Below, in pieces: positions 42,432 through 51,927 of a stretch of DNA of 64,000 nucleotides. The notes under the pieces are model-generated. The model had not been told where the DNA came from. It was given only the letters and a program-made list of their open reading frames with translations, and did no database searches. Both the position numbers and the translations under genes were made by a program. Every line of letters starts with the position of its first letter. The first letter of the stretch is position 1. Source of the stretch: Caballeronia arationis (lineage in GTDB: Bacteria > Pseudomonadota > Gammaproteobacteria > Burkholderiales > Burkholderiaceae). The DNA lies in the NCBI RefSeq assembly GCF_001544975.2, contig NZ_FCOG02000009.1:1-64000 (forward strand), read 5' to 3'.

Positions 42432-43415
42432 TCAAAGCAATGCGCTCAGGCCGTGCGCCTCTTTGGCAAAGTGCTCGCGCTCTGCACCGCGCAGGCGATC
42501 GTCGTGCGGCAGCGCGACAGTCAGCGGGTCTTTCGCGACATGATCGACATGCACCTCGTAGTGCAGATGCGGTCCTGTCGCCCAGCCGGTCTCGCCTACA
42601 TACGCGATCACCTGATCGCGATGCACCTTGCTGCCGCGCCTGATGCCTTTGGCGAAGCGCGAGAGATGCGCGAACGTCGTCGAATAAGGCGGCGGATTCT
42701 GGATGACGATGACCTTGCCATAGCCCGTCTGCCTGCCGATGAACTTCACTGTGCCGGCAGCCGTCGCATGGACCGGCGTACCGGCGGGCGCCGCGAGATC
42801 GACGCCGTCATGACTTTGCCATCGATGCGTTACCGGATCGAGCCTCCGATGCGAGAACTCCGACGAGATACGCGTGAAACTCAGCGGATAGCGCGAGAAC
42901 GAGGGGGTCGTGCTCGTTCCGTCTTCCGAGTAGTAAAAGGCTCTGCCGTCGAGCTTGCGATGCAGGAACACATCGTGCGAGTCGTCGCCGACCGTGAGGC
43001 GCACGGCGAGCGGCTCCGTGGATGGCGGCGCGCCTTCATGCGGCCGGTCGTACACGGCGCTCAGCGTGTCGCCCTTTCTCAGGTCGTGCGTGAAGTCGAT
43101 CTCGTCGGCGAAAGCATGGCTTAACGCGACGGTCGTGCCCGCGTCGATGCCGAGACGTTGTGCGGTCTCCGCGAAGGTACGCTCGACGGTCGCGGAATTC
43201 ACGGAGTAGGGCGACGGTTCGGGCACAGCCTTGGGCACAGGCGGCGTTCGCGCCTCGCCCGAAGTGCCGCTCTCCTTGAGCGATACGTCGGACGCTTCCG
43301 GCTTGCCCGGCGCGCCGGCGTTGAGGATCAGCACGGCACACACCGAACTGAGTGCGCAAGCGAAAACGATTTTGCCTGCCTTGGCGGGCAGGGCTATGGA
43401 AGCGAGACGAGCCAT
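42432..43415 (-). CDS. M23-family peptidoglycan endopeptidase
   Basis: A 327-residue membrane-anchored or secreted protein with an N-terminal hydrophobic segment (about residues 12-33), a Ser/Pro-rich linker and a helical/OapA-like region (about 75-180). The C-terminal LytM/M23 domain has all four zinc-site elements: H202xxxD206 (SHDGVDLAAP), FAHLS and GPHLHYE (H283, H285). It would cut peptidoglycan cross-links in the periplasm. The sequence is intact with respect to the catalytic motifs, so an active enzyme and not a LytM regulator is likely. It is convergent with the LysR gene. Confidence 0.88.
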   Translation of the reverse strand: MARLASIALPAKAGKIVFACALSSVCAVLILNAGAPGKPEASDVSLKESGTSGEARTPPVPKAVPEPSPYSVNSATVERTFAETAQRLGIDAGTTVALSHAFADEIDFTHDLRKGDTLSAVYDRPHEGAPPSTEPLAVRLTVGDDSHDVFLHRKLDGRAFYYSEDGTSTTPSFSRYPLSFTRISSEFSHRRLDPVTHRWQSHDGVDLAAPAGTPVHATAAGTVKFIGRQTGYGKVIVIQNPPPYSTTFAHLSRFAKGIRRGSKVHRDQVIAYVGETGWATGPHLHYEVHVDHVAKDPLTVALPHDDRLRGAEREHFAKEAHGLSALL

Positions 43416-43698
43416 CGGGAGAGGAAGCCGGCACAGACGACGCAGCGCGCGGCACGTGCGTCGGGTGAAAAGGCGCGGCGCAGGCCGCCGCGAGCGGGGA
43501 GCGGCCGGCGCTATTCGAGCTGCGGACGGAACGGCAGGAGAATCGTCGAGGTGAAAGCGGAGAGCGGCAAAAACATCGAAAAGCGAGGCCGCCGATACGG
43601 CCGTGCGCGGTGCAAGAAGGAGGTCCGAGGCTAAGTCCGCTTTCTTAAGCGAAACTTAAGCTGCCCCTAAAGAGCGCAGAACCGCCCGGGCATCCCGG

Positions 43699-44622
43699 CT
43701 AGCCGCCTCGCGCAAGGCCCGTTTCCCTGGCGACGCCGTTCCATAGATGCATCGCTGCATACGCGCGCCACGGCCGCCACCGTTCGGTCCTTGCGCGCTT
43801 CTGCGCCGCCTTCGCGAGCGTCGGGTCGCGCCGCGCGATGGCCTGCATCAGCACGAGATCGGCCTCCGGCCACGCGTCGGGATCGCGCAATGCGCGCATC
43901 GCGACATAGCCGACAGTCCACGGCCCGATCCCCGGCATCGCGAGCATGTCCCGCTGCAGCGCGAGCGGATCGGCGCCGGGCGTGTCGAGCGGCAGTGCGT
44001 CGCTCGCGACGGCCTGTGCGAAGCGCTGCACGGTGGCGATCCGCTTCGTCGGCATGCCGATGAGTTCGAGATCGGCCGCGGCCAGTTCGGCAGGCGTCGG
44101 AAATCGCCAGGCGGTGCCTTCATGCGGATGGCCGTCGATGCGCTTGCCCGCGCGCTGCACGATGCGGCTCATGATCGTCGATGCGCCCTTCACGCTCACT
44201 TGTTGCCCGACGATCGTCCGGACGACGAGTTCGAAGCCCGACCACGCGCCCGGCACGCGCAGTCCCGGCGCGGCTTCGACCAGAGGCGCGAGCCACGGGT
44301 CGGCTGACAGCGTCCGGTCGATTTCCTTCGGGTCGGCGTGCAGGTCGAACATGCGGGCGATGGGCGCAGCGAGATCCTCTTGATGGCGCTGCACGTCGCC
44401 ATCGATCGTCACGATGAGCCGATGCTTGCGCGGATGACGCGTGACCTCGATCGTGCCGCTGTCTCCGTTCCATTCGATCGCGCGGCGGTAGGTGTTCCCT
44501 TCGACCGATTCGACTCCCGCCGACGCCCGCCCCGCGATGAACGAGAGCAGATGGGTCCAGTCGAATGGAGCCTTGAACGGGAGTTCCAGCGTGGTCGTAG
44601 CCTGACGGGCGGGTGTAGCCAT
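43699..44622 (-). CDS. alkA: DNA-3-methyladenine glycosylase II (AlkA-like)
   Basis: A 307-residue base-excision enzyme that removes alkylated purines and other damaged bases. The N-terminal AlkA_N-type beta domain is present (RRAIEWNGDSGTIEVT), then the helix-hairpin-helix glycosylase fold: VVRTIVGQQVSVKGAS, HhH motif MPGIGPWTVGYVAM (about 229-242) and the catalytic Asp in WPEADLVL (about 255). The start is uncertain: an ATG at 44676 in frame would add 18 residues, while 44622 gives the usual length. It is divergent from the Tag-type glycosylase gene, so both enzymes for alkylated bases lie back to back. Confidence 0.88.
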   Translation of the reverse strand: MATPARQATTTLELPFKAPFDWTHLLSFIAGRASAGVESVEGNTYRRAIEWNGDSGTIEVTRHPRKHRLIVTIDGDVQRHQEDLAAPIARMFDLHADPKEIDRTLSADPWLAPLVEAAPGLRVPGAWSGFELVVRTIVGQQVSVKGASTIMSRIVQRAGKRIDGHPHEGTAWRFPTPAELAAADLELIGMPTKRIATVQRFAQAVASDALPLDTPGADPLALQRDMLAMPGIGPWTVGYVAMRALRDPDAWPEADLVLMQAIARRDPTLAKAAQKRARTERWRPWRAYAAMHLWNGVARETGLARGG

Positions 44623-44760
44623 GAGTCTTTGCGAACGCGAACTGTCCCGGCTCGCGTGAGTGACAGGGAAGGACACAGTGTAGGCGCTTTGCCGTGCGAG
44701 GCGGACCGCGTCGATGTGTCGAAGACAAATTGTGCGAAAACGATTCGTGTGTTGGATAAG

Positions 44761-45495
44761 ATGGAACGGTCAGAAAACTGCGAATCGACAAACAAGGCAC
44801 ACGTGGTCACGAAGAAGAACAGTCAACCCGCAAAGCCCGCGGCGAAAAAAGTGGCGAACGAGGCAGCAGGGAAAGCGGCTCGCCCTCTGCGGGCGCAACC
44901 CGTCGACGTGATCGTCGGCGTCGATGGTCTCGCGCGTCCGCCGTGGGCCGCGACGGATTCCTTGCTGCAGGCGTATTACGACACCGAATGGGGAATGCCG
45001 GTGCGCGACGAGCGCGGGCTGTTCGAACGCCTGAGCCTCGAAGCGTTCCAGTCGGGACTTTCGTGGGCGACGATCCTGCGCAAGCGCGACGCTTTCCGCG
45101 AAGTATTCCTCGATTTCGACCCGGACGCCGTCGCGGCTTTTTCGGAAAAGGACATCGAGCGCCTGATGTCCAACGAGCGCATCATTCGCAACCGCGCCAA
45201 GATTCTCGCGACCATCGGAAATGCACGGGCGACCGTCCGTCTGCGCGATGAAGGCGGATTTGCCGCGTTCATCTGGTCGTTCAAGCCGGCGGTCACGCCC
45301 GCGCCCAGGCTCATTTCCGACATCCCGACCACCTCGGCCGAATCAATTGCATTGAGCAAGGCACTGCGCGCGAAGGGCTTCGCTTTCGTCGGCCCGACGA
45401 CGATGCACGCGCTCATGGAAGCGACGGGCATCGTCGATACGCATCTCGTCGACAGTCACCGCAGAGGGTCGTCGGGAGTGTGGCCGCGCGAGTAG
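44761..45495 (+). CDS. tag: DNA-3-methyladenine glycosylase I (Tag-like) without zinc site
   Basis: A 244-residue Tag-family glycosylase that removes 3-methyladenine. The core matches E. coli Tag closely: AYYDTEWGMPVRDERGLFE, LEAFQSGLSWATIL (E94 and W102 at the base-binding site), NRAKILATIGNA and KGFAFVGPTTMHALMEA. Three of the four Tag zinc ligands are replaced: Cys4 by Pro (RPPW), His17 by Tyr (AYYD) and Cys179 by Ser (HLVDS); only the histidine of DTHLVD remains. About 55 extra Lys/Ala-rich residues precede the core. The start at 44761 is uncertain, since no strong ribosome site is seen; a GTG near residue 15 is an alternative. Confidence 0.85.
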   Translation: MERSENCESTNKAHVVTKKNSQPAKPAAKKVANEAAGKAARPLRAQPVDVIVGVDGLARPPWAATDSLLQAYYDTEWGMPVRDERGLFERLSLEAFQSGLSWATILRKRDAFREVFLDFDPDAVAAFSEKDIERLMSNERIIRNRAKILATIGNARATVRLRDEGGFAAFIWSFKPAVTPAPRLISDIPTTSAESIALSKALRAKGFAFVGPTTMHALMEATGIVDTHLVDSHRRGSSGVWPRE

Positions 45496-45516
45496 CACGG
45501 CGGAAACGCCGGATCG

Positions 45517-46341
45517 CTAGCGCTTTTTCGGAAAAAACGCGTCGAGCTGCGGATTCGAAGCCGCTTTGGCGAACCCGTCGAAGCTCCCGCTCGCAAGCGA
45601 CTGCGCCACGCGCATGAACTCGCCCCACACGGTGCGAGCCAGCGCGCTGCCGACGCTGATGCGCCTCACGCCCAGTTTCGCGATGTCGTCCAAGGTGAGG
45701 TCCGTCGCGGAACTCACCAGCAGGTTCAGCGGTGCCGGTGCCACGGCCGCGACCGCTTCGGCAATCTGTTCGCGAGTCTTAAGGCCCGGCGCGTATAGGC
45801 AGTCTGCGCCCGCGTCGCGATAAGCGACCAGGCGGGCGATGGTGTCGCGCAAATCATTGCGCCCGTGCAGATAGTTTTCCGCGCGGCCGATCAGCATCGC
45901 ATCGCCGCCGGCTTCGTCGAACGCGCGTCGAGCCGCTTCGATGCGCGCTATCGCGACGTCGAGCGGATAGATCGGATTGCCGGCGTCTCCGGTTGCATCT
46001 TCGATCGAAAGACCCGCGATGCCGGTATCGAGCGCGAGCCGCACGTTGTTGGCGACTTCGGCTGGATCGTGTGCGAAGCCGTTCTCGAAGTCCGCGTTCA
46101 ACGGCAGGTCGGTAGCCGACACCATGTCGCGAAGATGGGCGAGTACCTGTTCGAGCGTGACGCCGTTGTCAGGCTGGCCGAGCGTCCATGCGAAACCGGC
46201 GCTCGTGGTGGCGAGCGCCTTGAAGCCGAGACTCTCCAGATAGCGGGCGCTTCCGATGTCCCACGGATTCGGCAACACGAAGCAACCCTGATCGTGCAAC
46301 GCGCGAAACGTTGCGCGCTTTTCGGCGGTTGAACCCGGCAT
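45517..46341 (-). CDS. Isocitrate lyase/PEP mutase-superfamily protein
   Basis: A 274-residue TIM-barrel protein of the PEP mutase/isocitrate lyase superfamily (ICL_PEPM). The N-terminal FVLPNPWDIGSARYLESLGF and the metal-site strand NADFENGF (Asp/Glu) are clear, as is GLSIEDATGD. The short, single-domain form with VLPNPWD and no KKCGH lyase loop resembles oxaloacetate decarboxylase, 2-methylisocitrate-lyase-like or carboxyvinyl-carboxyphosphonate mutase relatives, so the reaction cannot be fixed. The ATG follows AAAGGGG. It is convergent with tag and divergent from the DUF1275 gene. Confidence 0.88.
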   Translation of the reverse strand: MPGSTAEKRATFRALHDQGCFVLPNPWDIGSARYLESLGFKALATTSAGFAWTLGQPDNGVTLEQVLAHLRDMVSATDLPLNADFENGFAHDPAEVANNVRLALDTGIAGLSIEDATGDAGNPIYPLDVAIARIEAARRAFDEAGGDAMLIGRAENYLHGRNDLRDTIARLVAYRDAGADCLYAPGLKTREQIAEAVAAVAPAPLNLLVSSATDLTLDDIAKLGVRRISVGSALARTVWGEFMRVAQSLASGSFDGFAKAASNPQLDAFFPKKR

Positions 46342-46538
46342 GGCTTGACCCCTTTCGAGACTTGTTCAACGGATCGGCTGGAACATCCTTCAGGATAGCC
46401 CGACGCGCCGCACCCGGCTACCTGCGGAATCCGCGGGTCTTCCGGGCCTGAGCCGACGCTCCCCGCGTACGGAAAACAATAGATGCTGGGAGTTTTCACG
46501 GCATAGAATAAGCGCTCGATGCCCGTCTCCCGTCCGTC

Positions 46539-47291
46539 ATGCCGATCCACTACCTTCGCAGCCTGACTGCCCGCAATCGCACCGTTCTGGCCAACCGGCG
46601 GCTCGGGCTTGCGCTCGCGTTTGTCGCCGGCGCGGCCAACGCCGGCGGATTTCTCGCGGTGGGACAGTACACCTCCCACATGTCGGGCATCGTCTCGGCG
46701 CTTGCGGACAATCTCGCAATCGGCGAAACCATGCTCGTCGTCGGTGGACTGAGCGCGCTCGCGGCGTTCCTCTGCGGTGCTGCGGCGTCGGCGATGCTCA
46801 TCAACTGGGGCCGGCGCAGGCAGGCTCACAGCGAATACGCGATGCCCCTTTTGCTCGAAGCCTTGTTGCTGCTGTGCTTTGGCCTCCTCGGCTCGAACCT
46901 CGAACATCATCGCGTGATGTTCATGCCCGCGACGGTCGGCCTGCTTTGCTTCGTGATGGGCCTGCAGAACGCGATGATCACGAAGATCTCGAAAGCCGAG
47001 ATTCGCACGACACACGTGACGGGACTCGTGACCGATATCGGCATCGAACTCGGCAAGCTCTTCTACTGGAACCTCGGCGAAGCACAGGGCGGCGAAAAGG
47101 TCCGCGCCGACCGCGCGCGCCTGCGCCTGCTGTCGTCGCTGCTCGGGATGTTTCTGGCAGGCGCGCTGGCGGGCGCGTTCGGGTTCAAATACGCCGGCTT
47201 CGTCGCGACGATTCCCCTCGCCACGATCCTCGTGGCGCTCGCCGTCGTCCCCGTTCTCGACGATCTGCGCGGCAGGAGCGCGCGCGCCTGA
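46539..47291 (+). CDS. DUF1275 (YoaK-like) membrane protein
   Basis: A 250-residue inner-membrane protein with about six transmembrane segments. DUF1275 marks are AFVAGAANAGGFLAVGQYTS, HMSGIVSALADNLAIGE and MGLQNAMITKISKAEIRTTHV followed by TGLVTDIGIELGK. The family has no established function. The ribosome site is weak. It stands alone between the divergent PEP-mutase-family gene and convergent SDR genes. Confidence 0.88.
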   Translation: MPIHYLRSLTARNRTVLANRRLGLALAFVAGAANAGGFLAVGQYTSHMSGIVSALADNLAIGETMLVVGGLSALAAFLCGAAASAMLINWGRRRQAHSEYAMPLLLEALLLLCFGLLGSNLEHHRVMFMPATVGLLCFVMGLQNAMITKISKAEIRTTHVTGLVTDIGIELGKLFYWNLGEAQGGEKVRADRARLRLLSSLLGMFLAGALAGAFGFKYAGFVATIPLATILVALAVVPVLDDLRGRSARA

Positions 47292-47311
47292 GCGCGGGAC
47301 TGCCTCGGTCG

Positions 47312-48058
47312 TCAGAGCTTCGAGCCTCCGTCTACCCGCAGCGTCTCGCCCGTGATCCAGCGCGCGGCGTCCGAAGCGAGAAACGCCACTGCGTCGCCGA
47401 TGTCGTCTGGCTGGGCCAGACGTTGCAATGCCTGCATGCCGAGGGTGGCCGCGCGTCCCGCATCCGTCTTCGTGAAGTTCGACATGTCGGTTTCGACGAC
47501 GCCCGGTGCAACGGCGTTCACGCGGATACCCCGTTCGCCGAGCATCGACGCGAAGTGCGTGACGAGCGTATCGACCGCGCCCTTGGTCGCCGCGTAGGCC
47601 GAAAGCGTGCCGACCGCAGCGCGCGCCGCGAGCGACGAGAGCAGCACGATGCTGCTGCCCTTGCACATCACCGGCAGCAGTTGCTGGACGAGGAAATACG
47701 GCGCGCGCACGTTCACGGCGAACAGGTTGTCGAAGTCTTCGACGGTCGTCTCCTCGATGCTCGCGGCCTTCGAGACGCCCGCGTTCGCCACCAGAATGTC
47801 CAGACGATGGCCGATCACTTCGCGCACGCGTTCTGCGAGCCGATGCGGGCCGTCGGCATCGCGCAGGTTCGCCGGGATTTTCTGTGCAACGCCGCCCGCC
47901 GCGCGAATCTCCTCGACGACGGCATCCGCTTCCTTTTCACCGCTGCTGTAGTGGACGAGAACCTGCGCACCCGCGCGAGCGAGTGCGAGCGCGCTTGCGC
48001 GGCCGATACCGCGCGATGCGCCCGTGACGAGCGCGGTCTTTCCTGTGAGGTTGTTCAT
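47312..48058 (-). CDS. Short-chain dehydrogenase/reductase 1 of an SDR pair
   Basis: A 248-residue NAD(P)-dependent SDR. Motifs: TGASRGIG (12-19), NAGVSK, catalytic Ser (LLSSLAAR) and YAATK. ITGETLRVDGGSKL is the C-terminal hallmark. It is 34 bases downstream of the SDR at 48093, same strand, so they are probably one operon. The sequence between residues 190 and 215 (AGRAATLGMQALQRLAQPDD) is typical of FabG-like members. The substrate is unknown. Confidence 0.9.
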   Translation of the reverse strand: MNNLTGKTALVTGASRGIGRASALALARAGAQVLVHYSSGEKEADAVVEEIRAAGGVAQKIPANLRDADGPHRLAERVREVIGHRLDILVANAGVSKAASIEETTVEDFDNLFAVNVRAPYFLVQQLLPVMCKGSSIVLLSSLAARAAVGTLSAYAATKGAVDTLVTHFASMLGERGIRVNAVAPGVVETDMSNFTKTDAGRAATLGMQALQRLAQPDDIGDAVAFLASDAARWITGETLRVDGGSKL

Positions 48059-48092
48059 GACGAAACTCCGGTGATGTAGGTAAAGAGGGCGC

Positions 48093-48839
48093 TCAGCCGG
48101 CGGTCTTGCCGCCGTCGACGGTGACGATCTGGCCAGTCACGAACGACGCCGCGTCGGAAGCGAGAAACACGATCGCGCGGGCGATGTCGTCGGGCTTGCC
48201 GACGCGTCCGAGCGGCACGGACGCGGCGAGCGCGGCCTTGCGGTCGGCGGTTCCGGTGAAGCGGTCGAGCATGCCGGTGTCGGTCGGTCCGGGCGCGACG
48301 GCGTTCACGCGCACGCCCGACGCCGCCACTTCGAGCGCCGCTGATTTCGTGATGCCTTCCACCGCGTGCTTGCTTCCTGCGTAGACCGATGCGAACGCGG
48401 CGCCTTCGTGACCGTACGTCGACGACACGTTGACGATGCTGCCGTGCTCCTGCGCCTGCATGACGCGCAATTCGTGCTTGAGGCTCAGGAGGGTGCCGAG
48501 CACGTTGGTTTCGAAGGTCGCCGCGTAGCTCTCGGCGGTTTGATCGACGATCGGGCCCGGCTCGCCTTCGGTGCCCGCGTTGTTGACCGCTGCGTCGATC
48601 CGGCCGAAGCGTGCGACCGCGGCATCGACCAGGTCGCGCACGTCGTCGTCGCGGCGGACGTCGGCGCGGACAAAGACTGCGTCGGCGCCGCGTTCGCGCA
48701 GTTCGGCTTCGAGCGCCCGGCCTTCGGCTTCCCGACGACCCGAAACGACGAGGCGCGCGCCGCTGTCGGCGAAAGCGAACGCGGTTGCGCGGCCGATTCC
48801 GGTCAGCGCGCCGGTGATGAGGATGACTGGCTTGGTCAT
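48093..48839 (-). CDS. Short-chain dehydrogenase/reductase 2 of an SDR pair
   Basis: A 248-residue SDR. Motifs: TGALTGIGRATA (cofactor), NNAG, catalytic Ser (VNVSSTYG) and YAGSK. FVTGQIVTVDGGKTAG closes it. The start at 48839 follows CAAGGAG; the in-frame extension to 49019 has no support. It is the first gene of a two-gene SDR operon and divergent from the LysR gene at 49005, which probably regulates the pair. The function is unknown; the pattern recalls SDR pairs induced by oxidised or aromatic compounds. Confidence 0.9.
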   Translation of the reverse strand: MTKPVILITGALTGIGRATAFAFADSGARLVVSGRREAEGRALEAELRERGADAVFVRADVRRDDDVRDLVDAAVARFGRIDAAVNNAGTEGEPGPIVDQTAESYAATFETNVLGTLLSLKHELRVMQAQEHGSIVNVSSTYGHEGAAFASVYAGSKHAVEGITKSAALEVAASGVRVNAVAPGPTDTGMLDRFTGTADRKAALAASVPLGRVGKPDDIARAIVFLASDAASFVTGQIVTVDGGKTAG

Positions 48840-49004
48840 TTTCAAACTCCTTGGGATATAGATGAAAGGTATGGGGCGGACGACGGGTGGTTGCTGCGTG
48901 TCGTCCTTGCCTGTTGAGCAATGTAGAGGGCGCTTGCCTAAATGAAAAAGACTTTGTAGGCTGAGGGGCATGCCTGTGAAGCATGGGAAAGCGCGAGAAA
49001 GGAA

Positions 49005-49892
49005 ATGGAACTGCGCCATCTAAAGTACTTCGTGGCGGTCGCCGAGACCGGCAGCCTGACCGTGGCGGCCGAGCGGCGGCTGCATACGTCGCAACCCTCG
49101 CTCAGCCGGCAGATTCGCGACCTGGAGGACGAGGTCGGTGCGGCGCTGTTCAGTCGAAGCGCACGCGGCGTCGAATTGACGGCGGCGGGCAAGGCGTTTC
49201 TCGATCACGCGCGACTCGCGCTCGCGCAGGTAGACGCCGCAACGGAAGCGGCGCGCCGCGCGTCGCAGCCGGCGAAGAAGGTGTTCGCGCTGGGCTTCCT
49301 GACGGGCGAGGAGATGACTTGGCTACCGCGCGCGATGCAGGTGCTGCGCGACGAACTGCCGAACATCGACGTGACGGTGTCGAGCCACTATTCGCCGGAC
49401 CTCGCCGACGCGCTCGCGCGCGGCAAGCTCGATCTCGCGTTTTTGCGGGCCGAGCCGGGTTTCGATCTGACGTATCGCGTGGTGAGCCGCGAGAAGCTGG
49501 TCGTGCTGATGCCGAGCGATCACTGGCTGACGGAGCGCGCCGCCATCCGCGCGGAGGATCTGAGCGGCGAGACGTTCATCATGGCGTCGAACAAGGCGAC
49601 GTCGCTGCACGACGTGATCGAACGCTATCTGCGGGAGAGCGGCCTCGATATCACGCCCGAGCACGGCGTCGACAACCTGGCGATGGCGATGTCGCTCGTG
49701 GCTTCCACGCGCGGCCTCGCGCTGATGCCGGAGTATGCGAACAATCTGCTGCCGTGGTCGGTGGTGAGCCGGCCGCTGGAAGGCGAGGCGCCGACGATCG
49801 ACCTCGTTGTCGGTTACAGCCGGTCGAATGCTTCACCCACGCTCGAACTGTTTCTGTCGAGAGTGGACGAATTGACGGCGGTTCAGCCCTAG
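49005..49892 (+). CDS. LysR-family regulator divergent from the SDR pair
   Basis: A 295-residue LysR regulator. LRHLKYFVAVAETGSLTVAA and LHTSQPSLSRQIRDLEDEVG (about 3-50) contain the HTH; VFALGFLTGEEMTWLPRAMQ begins the effector domain, similar to the HcaR/BenM group. The ATG follows AAAGGAA. The divergent arrangement with the SDR operon makes that operon its likely target. It is convergent with the beta-propeller gene, overlapping it by 4 bases. Confidence 0.9.
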   Translation: MELRHLKYFVAVAETGSLTVAAERRLHTSQPSLSRQIRDLEDEVGAALFSRSARGVELTAAGKAFLDHARLALAQVDAATEAARRASQPAKKVFALGFLTGEEMTWLPRAMQVLRDELPNIDVTVSSHYSPDLADALARGKLDLAFLRAEPGFDLTYRVVSREKLVVLMPSDHWLTERAAIRAEDLSGETFIMASNKATSLHDVIERYLRESGLDITPEHGVDNLAMAMSLVASTRGLALMPEYANNLLPWSVVSRPLEGEAPTIDLVVGYSRSNASPTLELFLSRVDELTAVQP

Positions 49893-50614
49893 GCGGCGTC
49901 GTCCGGGGTTTTCGTGTCGCCGGCGTCGCCCGGCTGGCGCCTCGGCCGGCGGACGGCCCGAATCTTCCCGCTGCTTCCGCCTCCGCAGTAGAACCGGTCG
50001 CCGCCATCGGACTCGAGGCCCGACACGCCGACGCCAGCCGGCATGTCGAGACGCTCCAGCAACTCGCCCGTGCGGGCATCGATTCGCCGCAGTTCGCTCT
50101 CGTCGGCTTCCCACGTGGCGTGCCAGAGTTCTCCTTCGACCCAGGTTACGCCGGTGACGAAGCGGTTGGATTCGATGGTGCGAAGAACGGCCCCTGTCTG
50201 CGGATCGACCTGATGGATCTTGCGCTCCTGATACTGCCCGACCCAGAGCGTCCCTTCGGCCCACGCGAGCCCCGAATCGCCGCCGCCGCCGGGCGCCGGG
50301 ATCGTGGCGAGCACGCGCCCGGTCTTCGGATCGATCTTCTGGATACGCTCTTCGGCGATCTGATACAGGTGCTCTCCGTCGAAGGCGGTGCCCGCATGGG
50401 CGGCGACTTCGATCGAGCGCACCGTCTCGCCGCTCGCCGGATCCAGGGCGTTCAGCGTGTCGCCGGCGGCGAACCACACTTGCTGGCCGTCGTACGTGAC
50501 TCCATTCACTTTGTCGACGCCCGGAAAGGGCCCGTATTCACGCACGATTTCAGCCGCTGAACGGTTCATGGTCGGATCCTGATTGTCTTGGTTGCTCGTT
50601 GACGGACGATTCAT
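49889..50614 (-). CDS. Beta-propeller (Vgb/glutamine-cyclotransferase-like) protein
   Basis: A 241-residue cytoplasmic protein made of repeated beta-propeller blades (VNGVTYDGQQVWFAAGDTLN, AFDGEHLYQIAEERIQKIDP, GLAWAEGTLWVGQYQERKIH and later repeats with DP-TG-VL turns). These resemble the virginiamycin B lyase/SMP-30/glutamine cyclotransferase fold, but no catalytic set is recognised. The C-terminus is Arg/Pro-rich. An ATG at 50569 (MNRSAAEI) with an AGGA site is an alternative start. It lies 9 bases after the HTH gene on the same strand and is probably cotranscribed with it. Confidence 0.8.
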   Translation of the reverse strand: MNRPSTSNQDNQDPTMNRSAAEIVREYGPFPGVDKVNGVTYDGQQVWFAAGDTLNALDPASGETVRSIEVAAHAGTAFDGEHLYQIAEERIQKIDPKTGRVLATIPAPGGGGDSGLAWAEGTLWVGQYQERKIHQVDPQTGAVLRTIESNRFVTGVTWVEGELWHATWEADESELRRIDARTGELLERLDMPAGVGVSGLESDGGDRFYCGGGSSGKIRAVRRPRRQPGDAGDTKTPDDAA

Positions 50615-50623
50615 GCTCCCATC

Positions 50624-51844
50624 CTAGTCGCCCGAAAGCGATGCGGGGAGTAACAAGGTCGTCGTGAATCCGGGCACCGGCGGAGTCATCCAGCGGCGCG
50701 CCCGTCCGAGACCGAAGGACTGCACCTTGCCCGCCGTTGCGAGCGAATCGAGCGCCCGCTGCACGGTGCGCTGGCTGGCACCGAGCGCAAGGGCGAGCGC
50801 GGAACTCGACCACGACTCGCCGTCCGCGAGACAGGCGAGCATCGCCGCATGCTCCTCTTCGACGGGCCGCGCCAGCACCACGACCTCGCGCGCGTCGCGT
50901 GGCGAGAGCGCAAAGCCTTGCTTCGTGGCGCTCACGTCGGCCAGCGTCCCGAGCATCGCGCGAAGCCGCCCGACTTCGACCCGCAACCGTGCCCGGTGCG
51001 ACTCGTCGGCATGTTTCGTGCGAAATGCCCGCGCGATGAGCGCGTCCCTCGGCACGTCCGACGGCCATGCTTCGCCGAGCGCACGCGCGAGCGCGAACAG
51101 CACGGGACGGCTCGCGAGCGGCACCAGCGTGTGTGCGTCACGGACGACGAGACGGCACGCATCCACGACGAGCGCCTCCGAGGCAAGCAGCGCCTCGACG
51201 TCGTCGAGCAGGAGGAGCCGTTCCTCGCCGCGTGCAATGAGGCGCGCCGCGGGGGCGTTCAAAACAAGGAAAGCGCTTTCGACTTCGGCCGCGAGCGCAG
51301 GGATGCGCGCGTGTTGCGCGGCGAGCTCGGCCCGGGCGAGCGCCGCGCGCGCGGGCTTCGTCCTGAGGCGCCGCATCGCGATACCCGCGACGACCAGTTC
51401 ATGAGCGGCCCGCAATGCGGGCGGGAATGGCGTGGGGTCGAGCGCGGCGAGCGTGCGCTCGGCATCGTCGAGGCGACCGATCAGGAGCAGGCGCCGCACT
51501 TCGAGATATCGCGCGTGCGCGGCGTTCAGCCGGTCGCCGTGCGCTTCGAGCGTCACCCGCGCTGCGTCGAGCGCCCGGGTCGGCCAGTTCAGGTCGCGCG
51601 AGACGAGTGCGATCTCGGCCTCGGCGACGACGCATCGCGCCCGGGCCACGGCCTCCTTCGAACCGAACGCGCGGGCCGCGCTTCGCACGAGTGCCTTCGC
51701 CCGCACGAGGTCGCCGAGCTGCGCCATCGCGATGCCCCGCAGCGCGAGCGCGGGAGCGTCGTCGCGCAAGGCCACCCGGTTCAGCGCGCCGAGCGGATCG
51801 CCGGCTGCGAGCGCACGCGCCGCCGCCGTGATCAGCGAGTCCAT
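50624..51844 (-). CDS. Helix-turn-helix protein with Ala-rich TPR-like N-terminus
   Basis: A 406-residue protein of uncertain function. The first ~250 residues are alpha-helical and Ala/Leu/Arg-rich, with TPR-like spacing (GDPLGALNRVALRDDAPALA, LAQLGDLVRAKALVRSAARA-type repeats). A C-terminal region (about 330-385) reads as a winged HTH: ALALGASQRTVQRALDSLAT with wing GKVQSFGLGRARRW. It is likely a transcriptional regulator of the downstream propeller gene or the divergent DUF2182 gene. No ligand domain is recognised. Confidence 0.75.
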   Translation of the reverse strand: MDSLITAAARALAAGDPLGALNRVALRDDAPALALRGIAMAQLGDLVRAKALVRSAARAFGSKEAVARARCVVAEAEIALVSRDLNWPTRALDAARVTLEAHGDRLNAAHARYLEVRRLLLIGRLDDAERTLAALDPTPFPPALRAAHELVVAGIAMRRLRTKPARAALARAELAAQHARIPALAAEVESAFLVLNAPAARLIARGEERLLLLDDVEALLASEALVVDACRLVVRDAHTLVPLASRPVLFALARALGEAWPSDVPRDALIARAFRTKHADESHRARLRVEVGRLRAMLGTLADVSATKQGFALSPRDAREVVVLARPVEEEHAAMLACLADGESWSSSALALALGASQRTVQRALDSLATAGKVQSFGLGRARRWMTPPVPGFTTTLLLPASLSGD

Positions 51845-51927
51845 CGTCTATTCGAATCCCGCCACACTTGTCACTCCCGCCGTCCGAAGCCCGGTACTAA
51901 TCTAGCACGACCATCAGGGAGCGAAAG

